DNA of 64,000 nt from Oscillospiraceae bacterium (GTDB taxonomy: Bacteria; Bacillota; Clostridia; Oscillospirales; Acutalibacteraceae), in contig SVPM01000002.1 of the NCBI GenBank assembly GCA_015065865.1, forward strand, positions 17,565 to 81,564. Reading direction: 5' to 3'. The notes beneath the pieces were generated by a model. That model saw only the letters and a program-made list of their open reading frames with translations, did no database searches and was not told the origin of the DNA. The position numbers and the translations under genes are program-made. Each line of letters begins with the position of its first letter. Position 1 is the first letter of the stretch. Below, piece by piece: positions 53,570-61,447 of the stretch.

Positions 53570-55522
53570 GTGATATTCTCAAAGAAGAAAAATGCCGTGC
53601 CCGAAGCACCGATGGATCTGGATGCGGTTATGAAAAAATTTGACCGCGAATCCAATACGCGTGTGTGGGAAGGCCCTGCTAAGTGGGTGGTCAACAGCAT
53701 TTTGGCGGTGTTTTCGCTGTTTTGTATTTACGTGACCTTTTTCGCCACATGGTTGGACGTGGTGCGTTTGTCCAGTTTTGTGGGATGTATCGTGCTGATC
53801 GGCTTTTTGATCTATCCCGCCAAAAAGGGGATGCAGAAGGCGAACCGTATGCCGTGGTACGATATTGCGTTGATGCTGGTCGGTTCATCTTCTTTCTTTT
53901 ATTACACCGTTGATGCGGTGAACATTATTCAGCAGGGCAACAAATTTGAATGGTATCAGATCGTGATCGGTGCGATCGGTATTTTGTGTTTGCTTGAACT
54001 CTGCCGCCGCTGTGTGGGCATTCCGATCATTGTGGTGGCGGTCGCCTTTATCGTGTACGCCATCGGTTGGGGCCTCAGCAACCCCGATATGCTCAAACGC
54101 GTGGAAGGCTTGGTGGGCAAACTGTTTTACACCACCACGTCGGGTATTCTTTCGGTGCCGGTGAACACCTGCTCGAAATACATTGCCATCTTCATCATCT
54201 TCGGTGCGTTTTTGGAACGCACGGGCATTGCGGATTTCTTCATTAAGATCTCCAATGCGGTGGTGGGCGGTTTCTCGGGCGGTCCTGCCAAGGTGGCGGT
54301 GGTTGCCAGTGCGCTGGAAGGTATGGTTTCGGGTTCTTCGGTCGCCAACACGGTCGGTTCCGGTTCGGTGACCATTCCGCTGATGAAAAGAACGGGTTAC
54401 AAACCCGAATTTGCCGCCGCCGCCGAAGCATCGGCCTCTACGGGCGGCCAGATCATGCCGCCCATTATGGGTGCCGCCGCGTTCTTAATGGCGGAAAACA
54501 TCGGCGTGTCGTACAGCAGCATCGTGGTGCGTGCCATTCTGCCCGCGTGTCTTTACTTCCTCGGCGTGTTCATCGCGGTGCATTTGGAAGCGAAGAAAGA
54601 GGGCTTGCGCGGCCTTACCAAAGAGGAGCTGCCTCGCTTTCTGCCGTTGCTGAAACAAGCGTATTTGCTGCTTCCGCTGATCCTGCTGATCGCGTTGGTC
54701 AGCTCGGGTTCGCGTTCTATCGCTTACGCTGCGGCGATCGCTATTGTGGCGGCGATCGTGGTCGGTTTGTTTAACAAAGAGAATCGCATTACGCCCAAAC
54801 GCATCTGGGAAGCACTCGCCGCAGGCGGTCAGGGTATGATCACCGTGGCGGTTGCGTGCGGTGTGGCGGGGATCATCGCCGGCACCATCACCATGACCGG
54901 CCTTGCCACCATGCTGATCAACGGCATCTTGACACTGGCGGGTGACAAGGTGATCATTGCCCTGTTTTTGACGATGCTTACCTGCATTGTGCTCGGTATG
55001 GGCGTGCCCACCACGGCGAACTATTGCATTATGGCGGCGACTTGCGCGCCCATCCTTATCAAGATGGGCGTGCCGGATATTGCGGCACACTTCTTCGTGT
55101 TCTATTTCGGCATCGTGGCGGACTTGACCCCGCCGGTGGCCTTGGCGGCATACGCCGGTGCGGCGATCGCACAGGCAAACCCGATGAAGACGGCGATAAC
55201 CGCAACGAAACTGGCCATCGGTGCGTTTATCGTGCCCTACGTATTTGCGCTGAGTCCCAATATGCTGTTCATCGATGCAACGGTGTGGGATGTGGTGTCG
55301 ATCTGTGTCACCTCGTGCATTGGTATATTCGGTGTATCGGCGGCACTGGAAGGGTACTTCTTGCGGAATATGTCGTGGTATGAACGCGTGCTCAGTGCAG
55401 CAGGCGGGTTGCTTTTGATCTATCCCGGTCTGGTGACCGACGTGATCGGTCTGTCTTTGGTGGCGGTCGTGCTGATCGTCCAGTTGGCAAAAGGCAAGTC
55501 CCGCAAGGCACTGTCTGTGTAA
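53570..55522 (+). CDS. TRAP transporter permease, 4TM/12TM fusion (DctQM type)
   Basis: 650-residue Na+-dependent secondary transporter in which the small (Q) and large (M) membrane subunits are fused, as usual for TAXI systems. Start GTG 53570 after AAAGG. About 16-18 spans; EGMVSGSSVANTVGSGSVTIPLMKRTGY near 245 and LGMGVPTTANYCIMAATCAP near 472 are DctM-type re-entrant blocks. Works with the receptor just upstream. Confidence 0.95.
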   Translation: MIFSKKKNAVPEAPMDLDAVMKKFDRESNTRVWEGPAKWVVNSILAVFSLFCIYVTFFATWLDVVRLSSFVGCIVLIGFLIYPAKKGMQKANRMPWYDIALMLVGSSSFFYYTVDAVNIIQQGNKFEWYQIVIGAIGILCLLELCRRCVGIPIIVVAVAFIVYAIGWGLSNPDMLKRVEGLVGKLFYTTTSGILSVPVNTCSKYIAIFIIFGAFLERTGIADFFIKISNAVVGGFSGGPAKVAVVASALEGMVSGSSVANTVGSGSVTIPLMKRTGYKPEFAAAAEASASTGGQIMPPIMGAAAFLMAENIGVSYSSIVVRAILPACLYFLGVFIAVHLEAKKEGLRGLTKEELPRFLPLLKQAYLLLPLILLIALVSSGSRSIAYAAAIAIVAAIVVGLFNKENRITPKRIWEALAAGGQGMITVAVACGVAGIIAGTITMTGLATMLINGILTLAGDKVIIALFLTMLTCIVLGMGVPTTANYCIMAATCAPILIKMGVPDIAAHFFVFYFGIVADLTPPVALAAYAGAAIAQANPMKTAITATKLAIGAFIVPYVFALSPNMLFIDATVWDVVSICVTSCIGIFGVSAALEGYFLRNMSWYERVLSAAGGLLLIYPGLVTDVIGLSLVAVVLIVQLAKGKSRKALSV

Positions 55523-55528
55523 ATTTTC

Positions 55529-55565
55529 AAACCGTTGTTTCGTGTGAGCGAAACAACGGTTTTTT
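55529..55565 (+). terminator. Terminator after the TRAP permease
   Basis: A 14-bp stem AAACCGTTGTTTCG / CGAAACAACGGTTT with a 6-nt loop and T-run. Confidence 0.9.
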
Positions 55566-55581
55566 ATGAGCATATTTGCTC

Positions 55582-55610
55582 TTGTCAAACCCTGTGCCTT
55601 ATGGTATACT
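55582..55610 (+). promoter_or_regulatory. Promoter of the GH20-like gene
   Basis: TTGTCA (55582-55587), 17 nt, TATACT (55605-55610), 21 nt before the ATG. Confidence 0.65.
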
Positions 55611-55631
55611 GTGGAAGAAGGAGAGGTGTAA

Positions 55632-56684
55632 ATGATGGGCGTTGAAAATTATCCTTGGAAAGGGCGCGGGCTGTGCCTGTTTGCCCCCCTGCCCGATGAG
55701 GTGGATGCATTCTGCCGCTATGTGGAGGAGGAACTGGTAGCCGATAAGATCGACACCGTGTTGCTTATCATTCGTTATAATTATGCGTTTGAGAGCCACC
55801 CCGAATGCCGCGGTGAACATCCGCTTTCCCGTGCGGACGTAGAAAAAATGGTGGCGACCTGCCGCCGCCACGGCATAGAACTGATTCCCGATATGAACCT
55901 GCTCGGCCACCAGACGGTGCAGGATACTCACCGTCCCGACGGCCTGCTCAAAGGGCATCCCGAGTTTTCCGAAACCCCCGTTGAGCAAGAGCCGGAATAT
56001 TGCTACAGCATCTGTGCCACCAATGAGCAGGCGTTCGAAGTGGTGTGCGACCTGATGGAAGAAGTGATGGACGCCTTCGACGCGCGGTATATGCACGTTG
56101 GTATGGATGAGGTGTTTTACATCGGGGATTGCGAGCGTTGCAAAGCCAGCGGCAAAGATAACGGCGAGTTGTTTGCCGATTGGTGTAACCGCTTGGCGGC
56201 ACGCATTAAGGCCAAAGGCGCCGTCCCGATGATGTGGGGCGACCGTTTGTTGAACTCGTTTGATTTCGGATACGGTCCGTGGGATGCCAGCCAAAACGGT
56301 ACGTGGACGGCACTGCCGCTGTTGGATAAAGATTATATTATAACCAACTGGCACTACCACAACTGGCCGCACTTCCGTTCGGTAGAGGTGTTTGCCGAAG
56401 CGGGACTCAAAATTTGGCTGTGTCCTTTCGCAAACTCCGAAAATGCCAAACTCTATTTGGATTATGCTTTGGAGCACGGCGGGGATAACATTCTCGGCGT
56501 GATGGAAACCACGTGGGTTCCTGCGCGGTATATGATGGGATGCGCCGAAGGACGTGAACAGTTCGACGACGGCAGATGGTATAAAGACAGCATGAAAAAC
56601 ATTCGCCGTTGCTATGCGTGGTTGTTCCGCCCCGAGGAATTCGAAAAGGATTACCCGCCGCTCGGCGCCGTGACTTACGAATAA
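55632..56684 (+). CDS. Glycoside hydrolase family 20-like protein, probably cytoplasmic
   Basis: 350 residues forming a TIM-barrel like that of beta-N-acetylhexosaminidases. HVGMDEV (Asp159-Glu160) corresponds to the GH20 acid pair HxGGDE, with Met for the second Gly; the barrel strand GIELIPDMNLLGHQ near 84 and the Trp-rich NWHYHNWP near 238 also fit. No signal peptide and no N-terminal GH20b domain. AAGGAG precedes ATG ATG. It could hydrolyse imported GlcNAc/GalNAc oligosaccharides or muropeptides. Transcribed alone. Confidence 0.78.
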   Translation: MMGVENYPWKGRGLCLFAPLPDEVDAFCRYVEEELVADKIDTVLLIIRYNYAFESHPECRGEHPLSRADVEKMVATCRRHGIELIPDMNLLGHQTVQDTHRPDGLLKGHPEFSETPVEQEPEYCYSICATNEQAFEVVCDLMEEVMDAFDARYMHVGMDEVFYIGDCERCKASGKDNGELFADWCNRLAARIKAKGAVPMMWGDRLLNSFDFGYGPWDASQNGTWTALPLLDKDYIITNWHYHNWPHFRSVEVFAEAGLKIWLCPFANSENAKLYLDYALEHGGDNILGVMETTWVPARYMMGCAEGREQFDDGRWYKDSMKNIRRCYAWLFRPEEFEKDYPPLGAVTYE

Positions 56685-56694
56685 ATCGAAACAT

Positions 56695-56729
56695 AAAAAC
56701 AGGCAGTTCGTTAAAACTGCCTGTTTTTT
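56695..56729 (+). terminator. Terminator after the GH20-like gene
   Basis: AAAAACAGGCAGTT / AACTGCCTGTTTTT around a 6-nt loop. Confidence 0.9.
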
Positions 56730-56751
56730 ACGCTGCGGCGGAACATTTTAC

Positions 56752-56780
56752 TTGACTACCGTGGAAAAGTGTGGTACAAT
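56752..56780 (+). promoter_or_regulatory. Promoter of the PutP-like gene
   Basis: TTGACT (56752-56757), 17 nt, TACAAT (56775-56780), about 50 nt before the ATG. Confidence 0.75.
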
Positions 56781-56832
56781 CGCTTTAACTAATTGCTACG
56801 GCAAAGCGTAAAATTGTGTAGGAGTGTATGTT

Positions 56833-58356
56833 ATGACAGAGCAAATGCAACATTTGCTGGCGATGGCGATCTATATGCTCGCCGTTATCGGCATCGGTAT
56901 CTTTTTCGCGAAACGTGCGAACAAGGATGCGGAATCGTATTTCTTGGGCGGCCGTTCGCTCGGCCCGTGGGTGGCGGCGTTCAGCGCCGAAGCTTCGGAT
57001 ATGTCGGGTTGGCTGCTGATGGGCTTGCCCGGCCTTGCGTATTGGACGGGGCTGGCGGATGCCGGTTGGACGGCGATCGGCCTGTTTGTCGGTACGTATT
57101 TCAACTGGTTGATCGTTTCACGCCGTCTGCGCCGTTACAGCGAGCGGGTGGAGGCGATCACCATTCCCGGCTTTTTCTCCAAGCGTTTCCATGAGAAGAG
57201 CAAGATCATTTTGATCCTCTCCTCGCTGTTCATCATTATTTTCTTCACGGTATATGCAGGCCAGTGCCTTTCGGCGTGCGGCAAACTGTTTATGAACCTG
57301 TTCGGTCTGGAATATCACACGATGATGATCGTGGCGGCGGCCTTCGTGTTGTTGTACACCTTCCTCGGCGGTTTCTTGGCCGAGAGTGCTTCCGACTTTA
57401 TGCAAGCCATCGTGATGGTATCGGCGTTGGTGGCGTTGCTGACCATGGGCGTTGTCAGTGCGGGCGGTATCGGTGCCGTGATCGATAACGCCAAGAGTTT
57501 TGACGGTTTCCTGTCGCTGTTCACCACCTCCACGCCGTCCGCAACCCAAGTGAACGTGTTCGGTGCCGGCAAGCCCTATGGTTTCCTCTCCATTTGCTCC
57601 TGTTTGGCGTGGGGCCTTGGCTACTTCGGTATGCCGCAGGTGTTGCTTCGCTTTATGGGTATTCGCTCGGAAAAAGAACTCACCCGTTCGCGCCGTGTGG
57701 CCACCGTGTGGCTGTTTATCGCGATGGGGGCGGCGTTGATGATCGGCATTGTCGGCCGCAGCGTTTCAAACATCAATTACCTCTCCAACGCCCAAGCGGA
57801 AAACATCTTTATCGATACCGCCACCACGTTCCTACCGCCCATTTTGGCGGGTCTCGCGTGTGCAGGTATCTTGGCGGCATCCATCAGTTCCTCCGACTCC
57901 TATTTGCTGATCTCTACTTCGGCGCTGGCGGAAAACATCTATCACGGTATCATCAAAAAGGATGCCACCGATAAACAGATCATGTGGGTATCTCGTATTG
58001 CGATGGCGGCGATCACCTTGATCTCGATGGTGATCGCGTGGGATGCAAACAGCACCATCTTCGGTATTACCTCCTTTGCGTGGGCAGGTTTCGGCGCCAC
58101 CTTCGGCCCGTTGATGCTGTTTTCATTGTTCTGGAAACGCACCACCTACGCCGGCGCGATCGCCGGTATGGTCAGCGGCGGCGGTATGGTGTTCTTCTGG
58201 AAGTTGGTCATCAATCCGCTGGGCGGTGTTTGGAGCGTTTACTGCCTGCTTCCTGCGTTTATTTTGTCCGCTGTGGTGATCGTGGCGGTTTCGCTGCTCA
58301 CCCCCGCTCCGTCGGCGGAAGTTGCCGAGGATTTTGAGGCGGTTAAACAAGCGTAA
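56833..58356 (+). CDS. putP: Sodium/proline symporter (PutP-like, SSS family)
   Basis: 507 residues, about 13 spans. Start is taken as ATG 56833, with AGGAG about 9 nt before. RSLGPWVAAFSAEASDMSGWLLMGLPGLAY near residue 43 is the PutP-type Na+/proline site block, and GILAASISSSDSYLLISTSALAENIYH near 345 the second Na+ block. Only distantly similar to the SSS transporter of the ior operon. Stands alone between its own promoter and terminator. Confidence 0.92.
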   Translation: MTEQMQHLLAMAIYMLAVIGIGIFFAKRANKDAESYFLGGRSLGPWVAAFSAEASDMSGWLLMGLPGLAYWTGLADAGWTAIGLFVGTYFNWLIVSRRLRRYSERVEAITIPGFFSKRFHEKSKIILILSSLFIIIFFTVYAGQCLSACGKLFMNLFGLEYHTMMIVAAAFVLLYTFLGGFLAESASDFMQAIVMVSALVALLTMGVVSAGGIGAVIDNAKSFDGFLSLFTTSTPSATQVNVFGAGKPYGFLSICSCLAWGLGYFGMPQVLLRFMGIRSEKELTRSRRVATVWLFIAMGAALMIGIVGRSVSNINYLSNAQAENIFIDTATTFLPPILAGLACAGILAASISSSDSYLLISTSALAENIYHGIIKKDATDKQIMWVSRIAMAAITLISMVIAWDANSTIFGITSFAWAGFGATFGPLMLFSLFWKRTTYAGAIAGMVSGGGMVFFWKLVINPLGGVWSVYCLLPAFILSAVVIVAVSLLTPAPSAEVAEDFEAVKQA

Positions 58357-58362
58357 TACTTC

Positions 58363-58389
58363 AAAAAAGGCGAGAAACTCGCCTTTTTT
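58363..58389 (+). terminator. Terminator after putP
   Basis: A 12-bp stem AAAAAAGGCGAG / CTCGCCTTTTTT with an AAA loop. Confidence 0.9.
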
Positions 58390-58399
58390 GTTTTTTTAC

Positions 58400-58428
58400 T
58401 GGACGAAAAGGCGAAAAGATGGTATACT
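58400..58428 (+). promoter_or_regulatory. Probable promoter of the YuiD-like gene
   Basis: TGGACG (58400-58405), 17 nt, TATACT (58423-58428). The -35 is poor. Confidence 0.5.
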
Positions 58429-58468
58429 GTATATGGTAAAGACTATTATATTTTAAGGATGGAACGAT

Positions 58469-58930
58469 ATGGATTGGTTGAGGGACCTTTTGGCGAACCC
58501 GCTGCTGGTAACGGCGGTCGGTTCGTGGCTGATCGCACAGGTGATAAAAACGATCATCCACGCGATCATTTATAAAAAACTGGATCCGGCGCGTTTGTTC
58601 GGCGATGGCGGTATGCCCAGCGGTCACTCCGCCACCGTGACCTCGCTCGCGACCATCAGCGGGTTGGTGTACGGTTTTGCCTCCTTTCAGTTTGCCGTTA
58701 CGGCGGTGCTGGCCATCATTGTGTGTCACGATGCCACGGGGGTGCGGCAGGAAACGGGAAAACAGGCGGTGCTGCTTAATGAGTTGGTGCGTGCGTTTGA
58801 GGCGCTGACCACCGAAGACCTGCCCGAGATGAAATTGAAGGAATTTGTGGGGCATACTCCCGTGCAGGTGCTGGCGGGCACGTTAGTGGGGGTGCTGAAT
58901 GCAATCGGCATGTATTTTTTGTTGGTATAA
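58469..58930 (+). CDS. Divergent PAP2 family membrane protein (YuiD/DUF212)
   Basis: 153 residues, about four spans. GGMPSGHSATVTSLATISG near residue 47 and CHDATGVRQETGKQAVLLNEL near 85 are the DUF212 signature, related to the phosphatase motifs of PAP2 enzymes. Possibly a lipid phosphatase; no activity is established for the group. Confidence 0.9.
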   Translation: MDWLRDLLANPLLVTAVGSWLIAQVIKTIIHAIIYKKLDPARLFGDGGMPSGHSATVTSLATISGLVYGFASFQFAVTAVLAIIVCHDATGVRQETGKQAVLLNELVRAFEALTTEDLPEMKLKEFVGHTPVQVLAGTLVGVLNAIGMYFLLV

Positions 58931-59023
58931 CACAAAACAAGCAGTCTTCGACTGTGCAATATTTCCAATAAATTCTTTTGTGGTATTCTGCTAAAATTTT
59001 TGCGACACAGTTACAAAAGCCTA

Positions 59024-59052
59024 TTGACAATTTCCGTTGAATGCGGTATCAT
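59024..59052 (+). promoter_or_regulatory. Promoter of the CBM9-like surface protein gene
   Basis: TTGACA (59024-59029, perfect -35), 17 nt, TATCAT (59047-59052). Confidence 0.8.
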
Positions 59053-59118
59053 ATTGGTGTTAGAACGGGGGATGTGACGTCCTCACGATCAACAAATCAT
59101 TATAGGAGAGTGTAAACA

Positions 59119-60759
59119 ATGAAAAAGGTATCCAAAATCCTTGCGGTGATCCTTTCCGTTTGCCTGCTGTTCTCGTTGACGGCAATCTCGGCCGGCGCTG
59201 TTGCGGAAGCAATTCCGAACGACCACAAGCGCCCCTCCGTGACGGCAAAGCAGGTGACCACCCGCCCCAACATCGACGGTAAACTCGATGATGCCACTTG
59301 GAAACAGGCGACCAAATCGCCCTTTACGCAGGCTGCTTTGCAGGCCGGCGCCGGTATCCTGTGGTCCTATCCCGAAACCGGCGGTGGATATACCGAGCTG
59401 CCGGAAGACGGCGACGGTGATTTCTACCTCGGTTGGGACAGCGAGTACATCTACTTCGCTTTGGAAGTTCAGGATGAAGAGCACGTGAACAACCAGAGCC
59501 AGGGCCACCTGTTGTGGCGTGACGACTGCTTGCAGATCCAGATCGGCCACAGCCGGCAGAGCATGTTCGACGATTCCGCTCGTTTTGAGCTCGGTTTTGC
59601 GCTTAACGACAAGAATGACCGTCAGCTCGGCTTCCGTTGGACCGATACGACCGGTTTGGTCGGTGACTTCCTGCGTGCCGGTGCGACCACCGATATGAGC
59701 AAGGGTGCCGGTGCCGACTATTACTACTACGTCGGCCGTAACGACAGCAAGTACACCACCACCTATGAGATCGCGCTGAAGCACTCTTGGCTTGGCGGCG
59801 ACGGTCTGGTTAACGGTGATACGTTCATGCTTGGCTTTGCGCTGCATCTGCAGGAGGATGCTCTGCCGGAAGCTTGCTTGGGCGACCCCTCTACTTACAA
59901 CGGCTACTTCATGGAATGGGCAAAGGGTCTGGTTTTCGGTAAGACTTTGTCCGAAGCCGGTGTTATTACCTGTAGCGCTTCCGGCGGCGGTTCGGTAACT
60001 CCTCCGCCCGCCAACGATCCTACCACTACCGCCAAGACCACTGCCAAGCCCACCACCACCAAACCCGGTCAGACCACCAAACCCGGTCAGACCACCAAAC
60101 CCGGTCAGACCACCAAATCCGGTCAGACCACCAAACCCGGTCAGGTCGTGACCACCGAAGCGCCGACCACCACGACCGTGGCGATCGATGACGTGGAAGT
60201 GTTCATCTACAACGCGGAAACGGCTGTGGATGCGGATGAAGAAGTTGTGAACGCGGTTGCGAAGGACTTTGCAGACAAAGAACTGAGTGTCAAGACGCTG
60301 ATCGCTCCGGACGACAAGTCCAAGTTGAGCGGTATTCCGTCCGAGAACCTGCTCGGTGTTTACGTGAAGGATCGCAAGGGTCGTTTGAAGAAGATCGAAC
60401 CCACGATGGAAAAGGGTACCGACGCGGAAGGCAACGAAGTCGAAGTGCCGGTGTACGAAGTGGGTGAGAAGGCGGAAGTCGTTCTCGCATACGAGGCGAT
60501 CCCCACCACCACGACCGAAGAAGTGACCACCACGCTCGCGGATGCGACCACCACGGCTAAGACCGCAAAGCCGACCAAGGCTACGCAGGCGGCCGACGGT
60601 GAAGCGGATGACGAGGCAGGGTTCCCCTGGTGGATCATCGTTGTGGCGGTTGTCGTTGTGGCGGCTGTCGTGGCGGCTGTCATCGTGATGAAGAAGAAGG
60701 GTGCTGCTGCTACTGAAGAAGCTCCCGCCGAGGAAACCCCCACGGATGATGCGGAATAA
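59119..60759 (+). CDS. Membrane-anchored CBM9-like surface protein
   Basis: 546 residues. Signal peptide to about residue 27, then a CBM9/DOMON-like carbohydrate-binding domain (about 45-295, starting PNIDGKLDDATWKQA). A Thr/Pro linker contains five TTKPGQ-type repeats (DNA 60055-60144). A small beta domain of unknown type (about 350-455) and another Thr-rich stretch lead to a C-terminal membrane span (about 498-523, FPWWIIVVAVVVVAAVVAA) with KKK and a short acidic cytoplasmic tail. There is no LPxTG, so anchoring is by the membrane. Probably displays a glycan-binding module at the surface. Confidence 0.82.
   Translation: MKKVSKILAVILSVCLLFSLTAISAGAVAEAIPNDHKRPSVTAKQVTTRPNIDGKLDDATWKQATKSPFTQAALQAGAGILWSYPETGGGYTELPEDGDGDFYLGWDSEYIYFALEVQDEEHVNNQSQGHLLWRDDCLQIQIGHSRQSMFDDSARFELGFALNDKNDRQLGFRWTDTTGLVGDFLRAGATTDMSKGAGADYYYYVGRNDSKYTTTYEIALKHSWLGGDGLVNGDTFMLGFALHLQEDALPEACLGDPSTYNGYFMEWAKGLVFGKTLSEAGVITCSASGGGSVTPPPANDPTTTAKTTAKPTTTKPGQTTKPGQTTKPGQTTKSGQTTKPGQVVTTEAPTTTTVAIDDVEVFIYNAETAVDADEEVVNAVAKDFADKELSVKTLIAPDDKSKLSGIPSENLLGVYVKDRKGRLKKIEPTMEKGTDAEGNEVEVPVYEVGEKAEVVLAYEAIPTTTTEEVTTTLADATTTAKTAKPTKATQAADGEADDEAGFPWWIIVVAVVVVAAVVAAVIVMKKKGAAATEEAPAEETPTDDAE
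60055..60144 (+). repeat. Five tandem 18-bp coding repeats
   Basis: Unit ACCACCAAACCCGGTCAG repeated five times, one copy with a C-to-T change; encodes the Thr-Thr-Lys-Pro-Gly-Gln linker. Near-identity suggests recent slippage expansion. Confidence 0.95.
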
Positions 60760-60793
60760 TCGGTAACTCCTTCATAACAACGCTATAGACTAA

Positions 60794-60827
60794 AAAAACG
60801 CCCGTTGCGCTTGCAACGGGCGTTTTT
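60794..60827 (+). terminator. Terminator after the CBM9-like gene
   Basis: A 15-bp stem AAAAACGCCCGTTGC / GCAACGGGCGTTTTT with a GCTT loop. Confidence 0.9.
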
Positions 60828-60872
60828 CTGTGTAATGCGTTTGAATGCGCGCGGGATTTCAAAGTTATAGAC

Positions 60873-61095
60873 CTTGAAAAGTCGGGCGACGAAAGAAGCC
60901 TCGCCTCCCCTGTGCAAGGGGATTCCCCCGCGTGCGGGGGAAATGTCCGCAAAGCGGACAAAAGGGGCCTGTCTCCGGGAGGAAAGGTGGGTCGCCGCAA
61001 GGCGACTCGGAGGGGTTGCAAGTCGAGAGCGTAAACAATCCCTCAGTCGGCTGCGCCGACAGCGCCCTTTACACAAGAGAGCCTTGGAGTGGCCG
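60873..61095. repeat. Dispersed intergenic repeat with inverted ends
   Basis: Starts CTTGAAAAG..GAAAGAAGCCTCGCCTCCCC.., resembling 18383-18440. Near its right end it carries the approximate inverted counterpart (ACAATCCCTC...CCCTTTACACAAGAGAGCC). Internal hairpins include CCCCCGCG/CGCGGGGG-like and TCCGC/GCGGA pairs. No gene. The pattern is of a short non-coding repeat of clostridial genomes. Confidence 0.6.
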
Positions 61096-61355
61096 ATTTG
61101 GTGGTTGTAGATGAGGATCATAACGTTATACGGGTGATATAAAGCCTAAAATGTGCCGTCGGCACATTTTCTTAACGCGTCGGCCCCTTTGAGAAAAGAG
61201 AAAAGGATGGCGTTTCAAATAGGGGTATATGCAACGGATAGTGTCTATATTTGTTTTGTAACACAAGGCTGTCGGCAAAACAACCAAAAGAAATTGATGC
61301 CATCTATTCAAACCGCCGATTTTGTGCGGTGTAACAAAAAACCGCCAAATATTCA
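61096..61355. other. Remaining intergenic sequence before the last gene
   Basis: Holds a perfect hairpin AAAATGTGCC-GTC-GGCACATTTT (61148-61170), which could terminate transcription weakly. A 68-codon open frame at 61153-61359 has no ribosome site or family resemblance. Otherwise nothing seen. Confidence 0.4.
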
Positions 61356-61384
61356 TTGAAATTTTTTATCTTTTCCTATATAAT
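61356..61384 (+). promoter_or_regulatory. Promoter of the large surface protein gene
   Basis: TTGAAA (61356-61361), 17 nt, TATAAT (61379-61384), 63 nt before the ATG. Confidence 0.75.
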
Positions 61385-61447
61385 ATAGGCAACTGCAAGG
61401 CGGAGTGTACCGCCTTGCGGAAAATTGTTGTGAAAGGAAGATTTCCA

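Noticed and set aside
60055..60144. Possible CRISPR-like tandem repeats
   Set aside because: The 18-bp units are directly tandem without spacers, in frame, and encode a TTKPGQ linker. No cas genes are present.
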